A program made the position numbers and the translations under genes. From assembly GCF_000716605.1 (NCBI RefSeq), contig NZ_JNXE01000020.1, forward strand, positions 1 to 64,000: a DNA stretch of 64,000 nt, read 5' to 3'. The stretch comes from Streptomyces sp. NRRL F-525. GTDB taxonomy: Bacteria; Actinomycetota; Actinomycetes; Streptomycetales; Streptomycetaceae. The notes below the pieces were generated by a model, which saw nothing but the letters and a program-made list of their open reading frames with translations, was not told the origin of the DNA and did no database searches. Shown here piece after piece: positions 1 to 7,810 of the stretch. Position 1 is the first letter of the stretch; each line of letters opens with the position of its first letter.

Positions 1-103
1 GTGCGGGGGGATGGGTGGGGGTGGTGGATACCCAGCGTTACGGGGGGCTGGGGGTTTTGTCGCCTATGGGGGTGGGGGGTCTGTTGGGGGGCGGGTGCGG
101 GTT

Positions 104-147
104 GTTTGTGGCTGGGCGCGCAGTTCCTCGCGCCCCTGGAGGGGCGC
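104..147. repeat. Dispersed intergenic element with terminator hairpin
   Basis: On the minus strand bases 136-117 read GGGGCGCGAGGAACTGCGCG, followed by CCAGCC. I recognise this as a variant of a short element scattered between genes in many Streptomyces genomes (recalled, not searched). A 7-bp stem (130-136 with 141-147, loop TGGA) starts 15 bases after the antiporter stop codon, so the element probably doubles as that gene's terminator. Bases 1-103 are G-rich and show no convincing gene. Confidence 0.55.
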
Positions 148-161
148 TTCCCTCGGCGGTG

Positions 162-1736
162 TTACGCGTCCGTCAGCCTTGCCTCCTCCAGGTCCAGTGA
201 GCGTTGGAGGCGGCGGCGGGTCGTGTCGCTGATGGTGTGGTCGTCGTAGAGGCGCTGTAGTTCTGCCGTCTCCACGGCGATCAGGTCGCGGCGGAGTTGG
301 CGGTAGACCAGGTCGGCCGATTCGGCGTGTGCCGCTTGGGTGTTGTTGTCGGAGAGGCGGTCTCGGGCGTCGTCGAGGCGGGCGTTGAGGCCGCGGCGGA
401 GGCGGTCGAGGACTACGTCCGGGACCGCTTCCAGCTCGGCCAGTTCGTCGAGGCGGCGGATGCCCGCGTCGGCCAACCGGCAGCGGGCGGAGGCCTCTTC
501 GCGTTCCGTGTGGTCGGGTTCCAGGGCGATGCCGGAGCGGCGGACGACCGGCGCGAGGGTGAAGCCCTGGACGACGAGGGTGACGACCACGACCGATGTG
601 GTGAGGACCAGGACGAGGGGGCGGTCGGGCAGGGTGGCGCCGGTCCTGGTGACCTCGGGGATCGACAGGGCCGCCGCCAGCGGGAGGACGCCTCGGGTGC
701 CCGCCCAGGTCAACACCATTGGCACCCGCCAATTCACCCTGTGCACCCCGCCCTTGCGCTGTACGACCGCCGACAGCGGCGCCAGCCACAGCAGTCGTAC
801 GGCGATCAGGGTGCCCGCCACCGCGAGCGCGTAGAGGGGCCATGCGCGGTCGCCGTCGGACAGTGCCCGTACCTGGGCCGGTAGCGCCAGCCCGATGAGC
901 GAGAACACCACGCTCTCCAGGAGGAACACCACCGTGCCGTAGACGGCGTGGAGTTGGAGCCGTATGCGGGCGTTGGTGAGGCGGTCGCCGCGGCCGCCGA
1001 GGACAACTCCGGCCACCACGACCGACGTTACGCCGGAGGTGTGGGCGCCCTCCGCGAGGACGTAGGCCGCGTACGGGGTGACCAGGGAGATCACCGTCTC
1101 CAGGACCGGGTCCTCGGTGCGGCGGCGGATCAGGGTGACGACGTACGCCACGGCCGCTCCGATGACCGTGCCGCCGCCCGCGAGGACGACGAACTCCCCG
1201 CCCGCCGCACCCCAGTTGGCCGCCGCCGAGGTCACGGCGACGGTCACCGCGACCCGGAACAGGACCAGCGAGGTCGCGTCGTTGAACAGGGATTCCGCCT
1301 GGACGAGCATCTGGATCCGGGGCGGCAGGGCGAGGCGTCGGCCCAGTGCGGTGACGGCGACCGGGTCGGTGCTGGCGAGGACCGCGCCGAGCACGAACGC
1401 CATCTGCCAGGAGAGCGGGGTGACCGTCGACGCCACCCAGCCCACCGCCGCCGCCGACGCCAGGACCAGGCCGATCGCGAGGATCCCGACCGGCTTCCAC
1501 ACCGCCTTCAGTTCGCGCCACGACATGTCCTCGGCGCTGGCGTAGAGGAGGGGCGGCAGGACGATCAGACCGATCACGTCCGGGCTGATCTCGATCGACG
1601 GAGTGCCCGGCAGCAGCGCTACGGCGAGACCGGCGACCACGAGGAGGGAGGGGGCAGGGATCCGCCAGCGGCGGGCGAACGTCGCGACCAGCGTCGCCAG
1701 TACCACGAGTGCCAGAACCGTACCGACGCCGCGCAT
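162..1736 (-). CDS. CPA1-family Na+(K+)/H+ antiporter
   Basis: Predicted 524-residue membrane protein that exchanges cytoplasmic Na+ or K+ for protons. The N-terminal ~400 residues are a run of about 12 hydrophobic segments. They include the CPA1 signatures LPPLLYASAEDM, TDPVAV and ESLFNDATSLVLF, whose Asn-Asp pair is the ion-binding site in the family. The C-terminal ~130 residues are soluble, charged and helical, the usual regulatory tail. I start at the ATG at 1736, preceded by AAGGGGA on the minus strand, rather than at an upstream in-frame ATG whose leader is not hydrophobic. It is divergent from a KdpD paralogue across 183 bases carrying two candidate KdpE boxes, which suggests a role in K+/pH balance. 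The transported ion cannot be told from sequence. Confidence 0.88.
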   Translation of the reverse strand: MRGVGTVLALVVLATLVATFARRWRIPAPSLLVVAGLAVALLPGTPSIEISPDVIGLIVLPPLLYASAEDMSWRELKAVWKPVGILAIGLVLASAAAVGWVASTVTPLSWQMAFVLGAVLASTDPVAVTALGRRLALPPRIQMLVQAESLFNDATSLVLFRVAVTVAVTSAAANWGAAGGEFVVLAGGGTVIGAAVAYVVTLIRRRTEDPVLETVISLVTPYAAYVLAEGAHTSGVTSVVVAGVVLGGRGDRLTNARIRLQLHAVYGTVVFLLESVVFSLIGLALPAQVRALSDGDRAWPLYALAVAGTLIAVRLLWLAPLSAVVQRKGGVHRVNWRVPMVLTWAGTRGVLPLAAALSIPEVTRTGATLPDRPLVLVLTTSVVVVTLVVQGFTLAPVVRRSGIALEPDHTEREEASARCRLADAGIRRLDELAELEAVPDVVLDRLRRGLNARLDDARDRLSDNNTQAAHAESADLVYRQLRRDLIAVETAELQRLYDDHTISDTTRRRLQRSLDLEEARLTDA

Positions 1737-1829
1737 GCCGTCCCCTTGTGGTCTTGGACGAGCCCATGCGGGCTCCCCGCCGACCAGACTTCCCGGCACA
1801 CCGCGGTCACCCTAACCCGGCCGGGCGCC

Positions 1830-1877
1830 GTCAAGACAGTGTCAACGTCCTCGCGGGCGGCGCCAGAGACGCGTCAA
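1830..1877 (+). promoter_or_regulatory. Candidate KdpE operator, two boxes
   Basis: Box 1 (1830-1845) is GTCAAGACAGTGTCAA, two GTCAA half-sites 11 bp apart. Box 2 (1862-1877) is GCCAGAGACGCGTCAA, one mismatch from the consensus GTMARRRWCSCGTCAA shared with the other potassium promoters here. The boxes start exactly 32 bp apart, like the pair before kdpF. Box 2 ends 42 bases before the kdpD-paralogue start. Tandem half-sites at an 11-bp pitch are usual for OmpR/PhoB-family regulators. Binding by KdpE is inferred. Confidence 0.6.
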
Positions 1878-1919
1878 GAAGCCTGCCCGAGGCGCCGCGG
1901 GGCGCTTGTCTGGGAGGCG

Positions 1920-4433
1920 ATGAACGACGTACGACGCGGGCGACTGAAGGTCTACCTCGGGGCGGCCCCGGGTGTCGGCAAGACCTACCGCATGCTCGAC
2001 GAGGCACGGCGCCGGGCCGCCCGGGGCGCCGATGTGGTGGTGGGGTTCGCCGAGTGCCACGGGCGTCCGCGCACCGAGGCGATGCTCGACGGCCTGGAGG
2101 TCGTGGCGCGGGCCCAATGCGCTTACCGGGGTGGGTACTTCGAGGAGATGGACCTCCCCGCGGTGCTCGCGCGCCGCCCCGAGGTGGCCGTCGTCGACGA
2201 GTTCGCGCACAGCAACGTCCCCGGCGGTGGCCGCAACGCCAAGCGCTGGCAGGACATCGACGTGCTGCTCGCCGCCGGCATCGACGTCGTCACCGCCGTC
2301 AACGTGCAGCATCTGGCCTCCCTCAAGGACGTCGTCGAGAAGATCACCGGGGTGCCGCAGCACGAGACGGTGCCCGACGACGTCGTACGCAGGGCCCAGC
2401 AGATCGAGCTGATCGACATGCCGCCCGAGGGACTGCGGCGGCGCATGGCGCACGGCAACATCTACACACCGGAGAAGATCGACGCGGCCCTCGCCAACTA
2501 CTTCCGGCCCGGAAACCTCACCGCCCTACGGCAGTTGGCGCTGCTGTGGGTCGCCGACCGGGTCGACGAGGCCCTGCACACCTACCGCGCCGAGCATGCG
2601 ATCGGCGGGGTGTGGGAGACGCGGGAGCGCGTGGTCGTCGCGCTCACCGGCGGCCCCGAGGGCGACACGCTGATCCGGCGCGCGGCCCGCATCGCCGACC
2701 GCTCCGCCGGCGGCGACCTGCTCGCCGTGCACGTGGCCCGCAGCGACGGACTCGCCGCCGGGGTGTCCCACGCCTCGCTCGCCCGGCAGCGGCGCCTCGT
2801 CGAGGACCTGGGCGGCAGCTACCACTCGGTGGTCGGCGACGGTGTCGCCACCGCCCTGGTCGACTTCGCCCGCACGGAGAACGCCACCCAACTCGTCCTC
2901 GGCACCAGCCGTCGGGGCCGGGTCGAGCGATTTCTGACCGGCCCCGGCACGGGTGAGACAGTCACGGAACTGAGCGGTGACATCGACGTCCACCGCGTCA
3001 CCCACGAGCGGGCCGGACGCGGCACCCTGCTGCCGTCCCGCCGCCGCACTCTGTCCACGGCACGGCTGATTGCCGGGCCCGTGGCGGGACTTGTGCTGCC
3101 GGTGCTGCTCACCGTCTGCCTCGCCCAGGTGCGCGGCACGGTCAACCTCACCAGCGAGGCGCTGCTGTTCCTGCTCGCGGTGGTCGGGGTGGCCTGCATA
3201 GGCGGCGTGGCCTCGGCGGTCATCGCGTCGGTGACGGCCTCGCTGCTGCTCAACTACTGGTTCATCCCGCCCATCGGCCAGTTCACCCTGGACGACCCCA
3301 ACGCCCTCTTGGCGCTAGGGGTGTTCACGGTGGTGGCGGCGACGGTCGCCGCCGTGGTCGACCGTTCGCTACGACTCTCCCGGCGCTCGGCGCGTGCCAC
3401 CGCCGAGGCCGAGACGATGTCCTCCCTCGCGGGCAGCATCGTGCGCGGAGGCCAGACGATCCCGGCGCTGCTGGAACGCACGCGGGAGACCTTCGGCACG
3501 GACTCGGCGGAACTCGTCGACGAGCCACCGGACCACGAGGTCGGCTCCGGGGTCACCACGGTCCCGGCGGGGCCCGGCGCGTACCTCGTCCTGCGCGGAC
3601 GCACCCTGTCCTCCTCCGAGCGGCGCGTCCTGGCCGCCTTCGCCGCGCACGTCGGCTCCGCCGTCGAACGGGCCCAACTCGCCGAAGCCGCCGCCGAGAT
3701 CGAGCCGGTGAAGGCCGCCGATCGTTTGCGTACGGCGCTGCTGCGGGCCGTAGGACACGACTTGCGGACGCCGCTCGCGGCGGGGTGGGCGGCCGTGACG
3801 TCGTTGCGCGGGCGGGATGTCGAGTTCTCTGCGGAGGACCGGGACGAACTCCTCGCCACCGCCGACGAGTCCATGGCCAAGCTCAACCGACTGCTGGAAA
3901 ATCTCCTCGACTTGAGCCGTCTCGAAGCGGGCGTCCTGCCGCTGAGCCTGCGGGCGACGAGCCTGGAGGAGGTGCTGCCGATGGCGCTCGCGGACGTGCC
4001 CGATGTGGACCTGAGGGACGTCGAATCGATACCGCCGGTGCTCGTCGATCCGCCCCTGCTGGAACGCGTGATCGCCAACCTCGCCGGCAACGCGGCCCGG
4101 CACACCCCGGCCGGGCGGCGGGTCATGGTCACCGCCAGTGCGCTGGGCGGGCGGGTGGAGCTGAGGGTCGTGGACCGGGGGCCCGGTCTCCCAACTACCG
4201 GGCGCGAGGGCCTCTTTGAGCCCTTCCAGCGGCTCGGCGACACGGACAACACCACCGGCCTCGGGCTGGGTCTCGCCCTCGCGCGGGGCCTCACGGAGGC
4301 GATGAACGGGACGCTCACGCCCGAGGACACGCCGGGTGGCGGACTGACGATGGTGGTGTCTTTGCCGCTGGCTGAACGGGTGGGGCAATCGGACGTGGCG
4401 CCGGTTGCTCCAACTTCGTACCGGGCTCCGTGA
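1920..4433 (+). CDS. kdpD: KdpD paralogue, potassium-sensing histidine kinase (orphan copy)
   Basis: An 837-residue KdpD-type sensor kinase that would respond to low K+ or turgor and phosphorylate a KdpE-type regulator. Domain order is a KdpD N-terminal domain (1-210) with Walker A GAAPGVGKT and Walker B-like VVDEFAHSN, a USP-like domain (~235-360), four membrane segments (~375-480), a GAF-like linker, then a histidine kinase core with H-box GHDLRTPLA, an N-box Asn and G-boxes DRGPGLP and GLGLGLALA. All catalytic motifs look intact. The ATG at 1920 has GGGAGG just upstream. No response regulator is adjacent. The only KdpE in the window is at 12386, beside a second KdpD of similar length (848 aa). 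Partner choice, whether the same KdpE or another regulator, is open. Confidence 0.9.
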   Translation: MNDVRRGRLKVYLGAAPGVGKTYRMLDEARRRAARGADVVVGFAECHGRPRTEAMLDGLEVVARAQCAYRGGYFEEMDLPAVLARRPEVAVVDEFAHSNVPGGGRNAKRWQDIDVLLAAGIDVVTAVNVQHLASLKDVVEKITGVPQHETVPDDVVRRAQQIELIDMPPEGLRRRMAHGNIYTPEKIDAALANYFRPGNLTALRQLALLWVADRVDEALHTYRAEHAIGGVWETRERVVVALTGGPEGDTLIRRAARIADRSAGGDLLAVHVARSDGLAAGVSHASLARQRRLVEDLGGSYHSVVGDGVATALVDFARTENATQLVLGTSRRGRVERFLTGPGTGETVTELSGDIDVHRVTHERAGRGTLLPSRRRTLSTARLIAGPVAGLVLPVLLTVCLAQVRGTVNLTSEALLFLLAVVGVACIGGVASAVIASVTASLLLNYWFIPPIGQFTLDDPNALLALGVFTVVAATVAAVVDRSLRLSRRSARATAEAETMSSLAGSIVRGGQTIPALLERTRETFGTDSAELVDEPPDHEVGSGVTTVPAGPGAYLVLRGRTLSSSERRVLAAFAAHVGSAVERAQLAEAAAEIEPVKAADRLRTALLRAVGHDLRTPLAAGWAAVTSLRGRDVEFSAEDRDELLATADESMAKLNRLLENLLDLSRLEAGVLPLSLRATSLEEVLPMALADVPDVDLRDVESIPPVLVDPPLLERVIANLAGNAARHTPAGRRVMVTASALGGRVELRVVDRGPGLPTTGREGLFEPFQRLGDTDNTTGLGLGLALARGLTEAMNGTLTPEDTPGGGLTMVVSLPLAERVGQSDVAPVAPTSYRAP

Positions 4434-4598
4434 ATTCGCCGGCGGCTGCGGCTCCGGGTCGGGCAGCCGGGGGCGGCTCGGCCTTGGTGGTGTTCTTGCC
4501 GCTGGCTGAACGGGTGAGTCAACCAGAACCGGCGACGGCCGCCCCCACTCCGAAGCGGGCACCGCAACTCCCCACCGGGCGCGGTGAATTCCGACAGT

Positions 4599-4688
4599 GG
4601 CGACTACGCCAACTCCGGACCGGGCACCGTGAATCCAGCCTGCGGGGACTACGCCAACTCCGGACCGGACACCGTGAATCCAGCCCGC
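4599..4688 (+). repeat. Tandem 45-bp repeat in decayed 3' copy of kdpD paralogue
   Basis: Two 45-bp units (4599-4643 and 4644-4688) differ at only a few bases. Each contains GACTACGCCAACTCCGGACC and ends with a GTGAATCCAGCC-type motif. Related CCGGGC(N)nGTGAAT(T/C) motifs also occur at 4421-4436 and 4576-4590 and, more degraded, near 4700. The 4434-4693 interval therefore looks like repeated slippage or duplication of the end of the kinase gene. No gene is supported in it. Confidence 0.75.
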
Positions 4689-4693
4689 CGCCG

Positions 4694-5209
4694 CTACTCC
4701 AGGCCGGACACCTTGAACACGGTCTCCGCCGTCTCGCGCTCGACGCGTTCCGCGACCCGGCGCAGGGCGGTCGCGCCGCAGGTGAGTGAGCCGGAGGCGA
4801 TGGACTTGCGGGAGTCCTCGGAGACGTGGTGCCACAGGTCGGGGTTGGTGACCAGGACGTCGGGGTCGATCTCGACGTGGCCGCCCAACTCGTCGCGCAG
4901 CAGGAGCCGTTGAGAGACGCCGTCCAGACAGCGGACGGACACCAGGCGGTCCGTGCGGACGTGGCGTTCGCGCAGCAGGCCGCGTGAGGAGAGCCAGCCC
5001 TCGCCCGCGCGGACCCGGGCCGGGTACAGCACCACGAGGAGCAGGACGGCGAGGGTGAGCCAGAGCGCGCCGCGCCACAGGGTGAGACGGCCGCTCAAGT
5101 GGTCGACGAGCAGCAGGAGTCCGAGCAGCGCGCCCGCGCAGCGGAACGTGTCGCGCAGGTCCCGCGCCCACCGGCGGTCGTGCGCGTGTGCGTCGTCGGG
5201 GCGTCCCAT
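4694..5209 (-). CDS. PH-like small membrane protein
   Basis: 171 residues. After a charged N-terminus there are two hydrophobic segments (about 28-43 and 51-67), then a soluble ~95-residue C-terminal region with the strand pattern of bacterial PH-like domains (RTDRLVSVRCLDGVSQRLLL, HVEIDPDVLV). Such proteins are common and mostly uncharacterised in Streptomyces. I start at the ATG at 5209 because the longer in-frame reading adds Arg/Pro-rich residues with no domain. It is divergent from the KimA-like transporter, and the shared 259-base gap has a candidate KdpE box facing each gene. A link to potassium or turgor stress is inferred from this context only. Confidence 0.72.
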   Translation of the reverse strand: MGRPDDAHAHDRRWARDLRDTFRCAGALLGLLLLVDHLSGRLTLWRGALWLTLAVLLLVVLYPARVRAGEGWLSSRGLLRERHVRTDRLVSVRCLDGVSQRLLLRDELGGHVEIDPDVLVTNPDLWHHVSEDSRKSIASGSLTCGATALRRVAERVERETAETVFKVSGLE

Positions 5210-5250
5210 GGTGGTGACGGTAGGGACTCCGGGCGTACGGAACCCGGGCC

Positions 5251-5266
5251 TTGACGCGACTCTGAC
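5251..5266 (-). promoter_or_regulatory. Candidate KdpE operator facing the PH-protein gene
   Basis: On the minus strand the bases read GTCAGAGTCGCGTCAA, a full match to GTMARRRWCSCGTCAA. The box ends 41 bases before the ATG at 5209, almost the same distance as box 2 of the kdpD-paralogue promoter (42). A further half-site TTGAC (minus GTCAA) lies at 5283-5287, exactly 32 bp away, but the rest of that copy is degenerate. Confidence 0.5.
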
Positions 5267-5329
5267 GGGCGGCCGGTGGTTCTTGACGCCGTCGCAGCGG
5301 CGGAGGGCGGTTGCCCTGGTCACACCGTC

Positions 5330-5345
5330 GTCAAGTTCGCGTCAA
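5330..5345 (+). promoter_or_regulatory. Candidate KdpE operator facing the KimA-like gene
   Basis: The bases read GTCAAGTTCGCGTCAA, two perfect GTCAA half-sites at an 11-bp pitch. It sits 123 bases before the transporter ATG, which leaves room for a promoter and a leader. I found no convincing -10 box. The leader (5346-5468) has a GGGGAAACC stretch, but I could not support a c-di-AMP riboswitch. Confidence 0.55.
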
Positions 5346-5468
5346 AGAACGCGTGTTCGGCGCGAAGAAGACGCAAGGAGAAGGGGAAACCAGCCACGGC
5401 GGGACAGAACCTGGAGCGCACTCGCGCGTTCCCGTCACCGCGCGTCCGTACGTGAAGGAGCCACCAGC

Positions 5469-7310
5469 ATGACCGTTCTCGCTGTCCAGCCGGGCGCGAC
5501 GCCCGCCGACGAGGAGCCCCCGGATACCGGCGAACGCCACCGGCTGACCGCCCTCGCCGGCTTCGCCGCGCTGTCCCTGGACGCCATGGCGTCGGTGGCC
5601 TACGGCCCCGAGGCGATCGTCCTCGTGCTGGCCGCCGCCGGTGCGCACGGGCTCGGCTTCACGTTGCCGGTCACACTCGCCATCGCCGGCCTGCTCGCGG
5701 TGCTCGTCGCGTCGTACCGGCAGGTCATCGCGGCCTTCCCGGACGGCGGCGGCTCCTACGCCGTGGCGAAGACCCACCTCGGCGCGCGGACGAGCCTGGT
5801 GGCGGCGGCCTCGCTGGTGCTGGACTACGTACTGAACGTCGCCGTGGCCGTCACGGCCGGTGTCGCCGCTCTGACCTCGGCCTTCCCGGGACTGTACGAC
5901 GACCGGCTGTGGCTCTGCCTCGCCGTGCTCGTGCTGGTGACGGCCGTGAACCTGCGCGGGATCGTCGAGTCGGCCCGTGCCTTCATCGTGCCGACCATCG
6001 TGTTCGTCGGCTCCATCCTCGTGCTGATCGCGGTCGGCCTGTTCCGGTCCGCGCCGGTGAGCACGGCGACCGCCGACGGACACGCCTCCGCGCTCGCCGA
6101 CAACGCGACGAGCGTGGGTACTTTGCTGCTGCTGAAAGCATTCGCCAGCGGCTGCAGCGCCCTCACCGGTGTCGAGGCCATCGCCAACGCCGTGCCCTCC
6201 TTCCGCGCGCCCCGCGTGAAGCGGGCCCAGCGCGCGGAGGTCGCCCTCGGCGCGGTGCTCGGCGTGATGCTGATCGGCCTGTCGGTGCTGATCTCCCGCT
6301 TCCACCTCCAGCCGGTCCAGGGCGTCACCGTCCTCGCCCAGCTCGCGGACGCCTCCCTCGGCCACAACTGGGCTTTCTACGTCATCCAGTTCGCGACGAT
6401 GATCCTGCTCGCCCTGTCCGCGAACACGTCCTTCGGCGGGCTGCCGGTGCTGTTGAAGCTGCTGGCCCGCGACAACTACCTCCCGCACGTCTTCGCCCTC
6501 AAGGCCGACCGCCAGGTGCACCGCCACGGCGTGCTCGCGCTGGCCGCGGTCTCGGCCGCGCTGCTGGTGTTCTCCGGCGGCGACACCAACACCCTCGTGC
6601 CGCTCTTCGCGATCGGCGTCTTCGTCGGCTTCACCGTCGCGCAGGTCGGCATGGTCCGGCACTGGCGCGGCGAACGCGGCTCCGGCTGGCGCGGAAAAGC
6701 CCTGCTGAACGGCTTCGGCGCGCTCCTCACCGGCATCGCTGCCGTCGTCGTCACCGCGACCAAGTTCGAGGAGGGCGCCTGGCTGATCGTGATCACGCTG
6801 CCCCTGCTCGTGGCGGCCTTCGAGACCGTGCACCGCACCTACGAGCACATCGGCGAACGGCTCGGCCTCGGCCGTATCCCGGAGCCCCCGCACCGCGACC
6901 GGTCTGTGGTGATCGTGCCCGTCTCGTCCTTGTCCCGCCTGACCTCCGAGGCGCTGACGGCCGCTGCCTCCCTCGGCGACGAGGTGCGCGCGGTCACGGT
7001 CTGCTACCCGGACCCCGAGGACCGCGCCCACCTCCACGCCCTGGAACGCGCCTGGGCCCAATGGGACCCCGGCGTCCCCCTGGTCCAACTCCCCTGCGAA
7101 CGCCGCACGTTGGGCCGCCCGATCGCCGCCTACGTACGCGAGGTGTCCGCGACGGAACCGGACACCCGGGTGACCGTCCTGATCGCCGAGGTGGAACCCG
7201 TACGGCTGTGGCAGCGGCTGCTGCAGAACCAGCGGGGGGCTGTCGTCGCCCATGCGGTACGGCGGGACACGGATGCGGTGATTTGCAGGCTGCGGTTCCG
7301 GCTGTTCTGA
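5469..7310 (+). CDS. KimA-like APC-family transporter with cytosolic tail (probable K+ uptake)
   Basis: 613 residues. About 12 membrane segments fill residues ~30-460, with the APC-superfamily start LDAMASVAYGPEAIVLVL and helix-6-like SGCSALTGVEAIANAVP. A ~130-residue soluble C-terminal domain (from ~480) opens with RSVVIVPVSSLSRL, a USP-like alpha/beta pattern. The length and layout match Bacillus subtilis KimA (607 aa), a high-affinity K+ importer controlled by c-di-AMP. GAAGGAG lies at good distance before the ATG at 5469. Many relatives carry only a generic amino-acid permease label. Its position between a KdpD paralogue and the kdp operon, with a shared promoter box, favours potassium. 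The substrate remains inferred. Confidence 0.8.
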   Translation: MTVLAVQPGATPADEEPPDTGERHRLTALAGFAALSLDAMASVAYGPEAIVLVLAAAGAHGLGFTLPVTLAIAGLLAVLVASYRQVIAAFPDGGGSYAVAKTHLGARTSLVAAASLVLDYVLNVAVAVTAGVAALTSAFPGLYDDRLWLCLAVLVLVTAVNLRGIVESARAFIVPTIVFVGSILVLIAVGLFRSAPVSTATADGHASALADNATSVGTLLLLKAFASGCSALTGVEAIANAVPSFRAPRVKRAQRAEVALGAVLGVMLIGLSVLISRFHLQPVQGVTVLAQLADASLGHNWAFYVIQFATMILLALSANTSFGGLPVLLKLLARDNYLPHVFALKADRQVHRHGVLALAAVSAALLVFSGGDTNTLVPLFAIGVFVGFTVAQVGMVRHWRGERGSGWRGKALLNGFGALLTGIAAVVVTATKFEEGAWLIVITLPLLVAAFETVHRTYEHIGERLGLGRIPEPPHRDRSVVIVPVSSLSRLTSEALTAAASLGDEVRAVTVCYPDPEDRAHLHALERAWAQWDPGVPLVQLPCERRTLGRPIAAYVREVSATEPDTRVTVLIAEVEPVRLWQRLLQNQRGAVVAHAVRRDTDAVICRLRFRLF

Positions 7311-7370
7311 CGCGGGGGGTGTGAGGTGGGCGGAACAAAACGCCTTTTACGGTGCCGGCCGCCACAATCC

Positions 7371-7440
7371 AGCCCGTCCGGCGTTTGAGGACGAGGCCCC
7401 TTCAGGGCCGATGCGGGGGTCTGGGGGCGCAGCCCCCAGA
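7371..7440. repeat. Dispersed Streptomyces intergenic element with double hairpin
   Basis: Contains AGCCCGTCCGGCGTTTGAGG, then a GGCCC/GGGCC hairpin (about 7396-7408), then a perfect 9-bp stem TCTGGGGGC (7420-7428) with GCCCCCAGA (7432-7440). I recognise this as a common repeated intergenic sequence of Streptomyces chromosomes (from memory, not a search). It lies 60 bases after the KimA-like stop and probably terminates that transcript. It takes up much of the 323-base gap 7311-7633; the rest holds the kdp control region. Confidence 0.65.
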
Positions 7441-7509
7441 AGCCCACGGGCCGGTGCCCCCGCCGCCGTAGAACCCCGCTCGCGACCCGAGGCCCCGCCC
7501 CGCCCCGCC

Positions 7510-7557
7510 GTAAGAGTCCCGTCAAAGCCGTATGCGTCGCCGTAAGGGACCCGTCAA
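7510..7557 (+). promoter_or_regulatory. Candidate KdpE operator of the kdp operon, two boxes
   Basis: Box 1 (7510-7525) is GTAAGAGTCCCGTCAA and box 2 (7542-7557) is GTAAGGGACCCGTCAA. Both match GTMARRRWCSCGTCAA in full and start 32 bp apart, about three helical turns. The matching stretch extends three bases upstream in both copies (from 7507 and 7539). Box 2 ends 76 bases before the first kdp ATG. The tandem half-site layout fits a KdpE dimer pair. Function is inferred. Confidence 0.65.
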
Positions 7558-7633
7558 CGGCGGCCGAATCCGGTCACGGGCGCGGTTACCTCTAAGCGTC
7601 CGTTCCATTCGAACCTCATTCCAGGAGCTCACG

Positions 7634-7717
7634 ATGGCCGATCTGGCCTTCGTCGTCACCACGATCGCGGTCTTCGCGCTGGTGGCCCTCGTCGCCAAGG
7701 GGGTGACGAAGCTGTGA
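7634..7717 (+). CDS. 27-residue membrane peptide preceding kdpF
   Basis: Encodes MADLAFVVTTIAVFALVALV plus AKGVTKL: one hydrophobic helix, then a basic tail. AGGAG sits seven bases before the ATG. Its stop overlaps the GTG of kdpF (GTGA), so the two are probably translated in a coupled way. It resembles KdpF in size and topology but is a separate frame. I recall similar tiny ORFs at the head of Streptomyces kdp loci but no function. A likely role is a second KdpF-like stabiliser or a leader peptide for the operon. The open frame extends upstream to 7532, but that part crosses the operator boxes and is not membrane-like. Confidence 0.7.
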   Translation: MADLAFVVTTIAVFALVALVAKGVTKL

Positions 7718-7803
7718 CCGCCGAGAACATCGTCGGCCTCGTCGTGGCCGTCGCCCTGCTGGGCTATCTCGTCCTCGCCCTGATCTTCCCGGAGAGGTTC
7801 TGA
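7714..7803 (+). CDS. kdpF: K+-transporting ATPase subunit KdpF
   Basis: 29 residues from a GTG start ([11 protein letters not shown]...), too short for routine ORF calling. It is a single hydrophobic helix ending in the family's characteristic tail (LALIFPERF). KdpF packs beside KdpA and KdpB and stabilises the KdpFABC complex in the membrane. It overlaps the preceding peptide by four bases and ends seven bases before kdpA. Confidence 0.9.
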   Translation: MTAENIVGLVVAVALLGYLVLALIFPERF

Positions 7804-7810
7804 GAGCGAT

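Noticed and set aside
4430..4789. Open frame of 119 codons after the KdpD paralogue (starts at GTG overlapping the stop)
   Set aside because: It encodes a decayed copy of the kinase end followed by repeat-derived residues (QLRTGHRESS twice). It then runs antisense into the PH-protein gene. No domain or ribosome site supports it.
5346..5468. c-di-AMP (ydaO-type) riboswitch in the KimA-like leader
   Set aside because: Only one weak core-like stretch (GGGGAAACC) is present. The second conserved core and the pseudo-symmetric stems could not be identified by eye.
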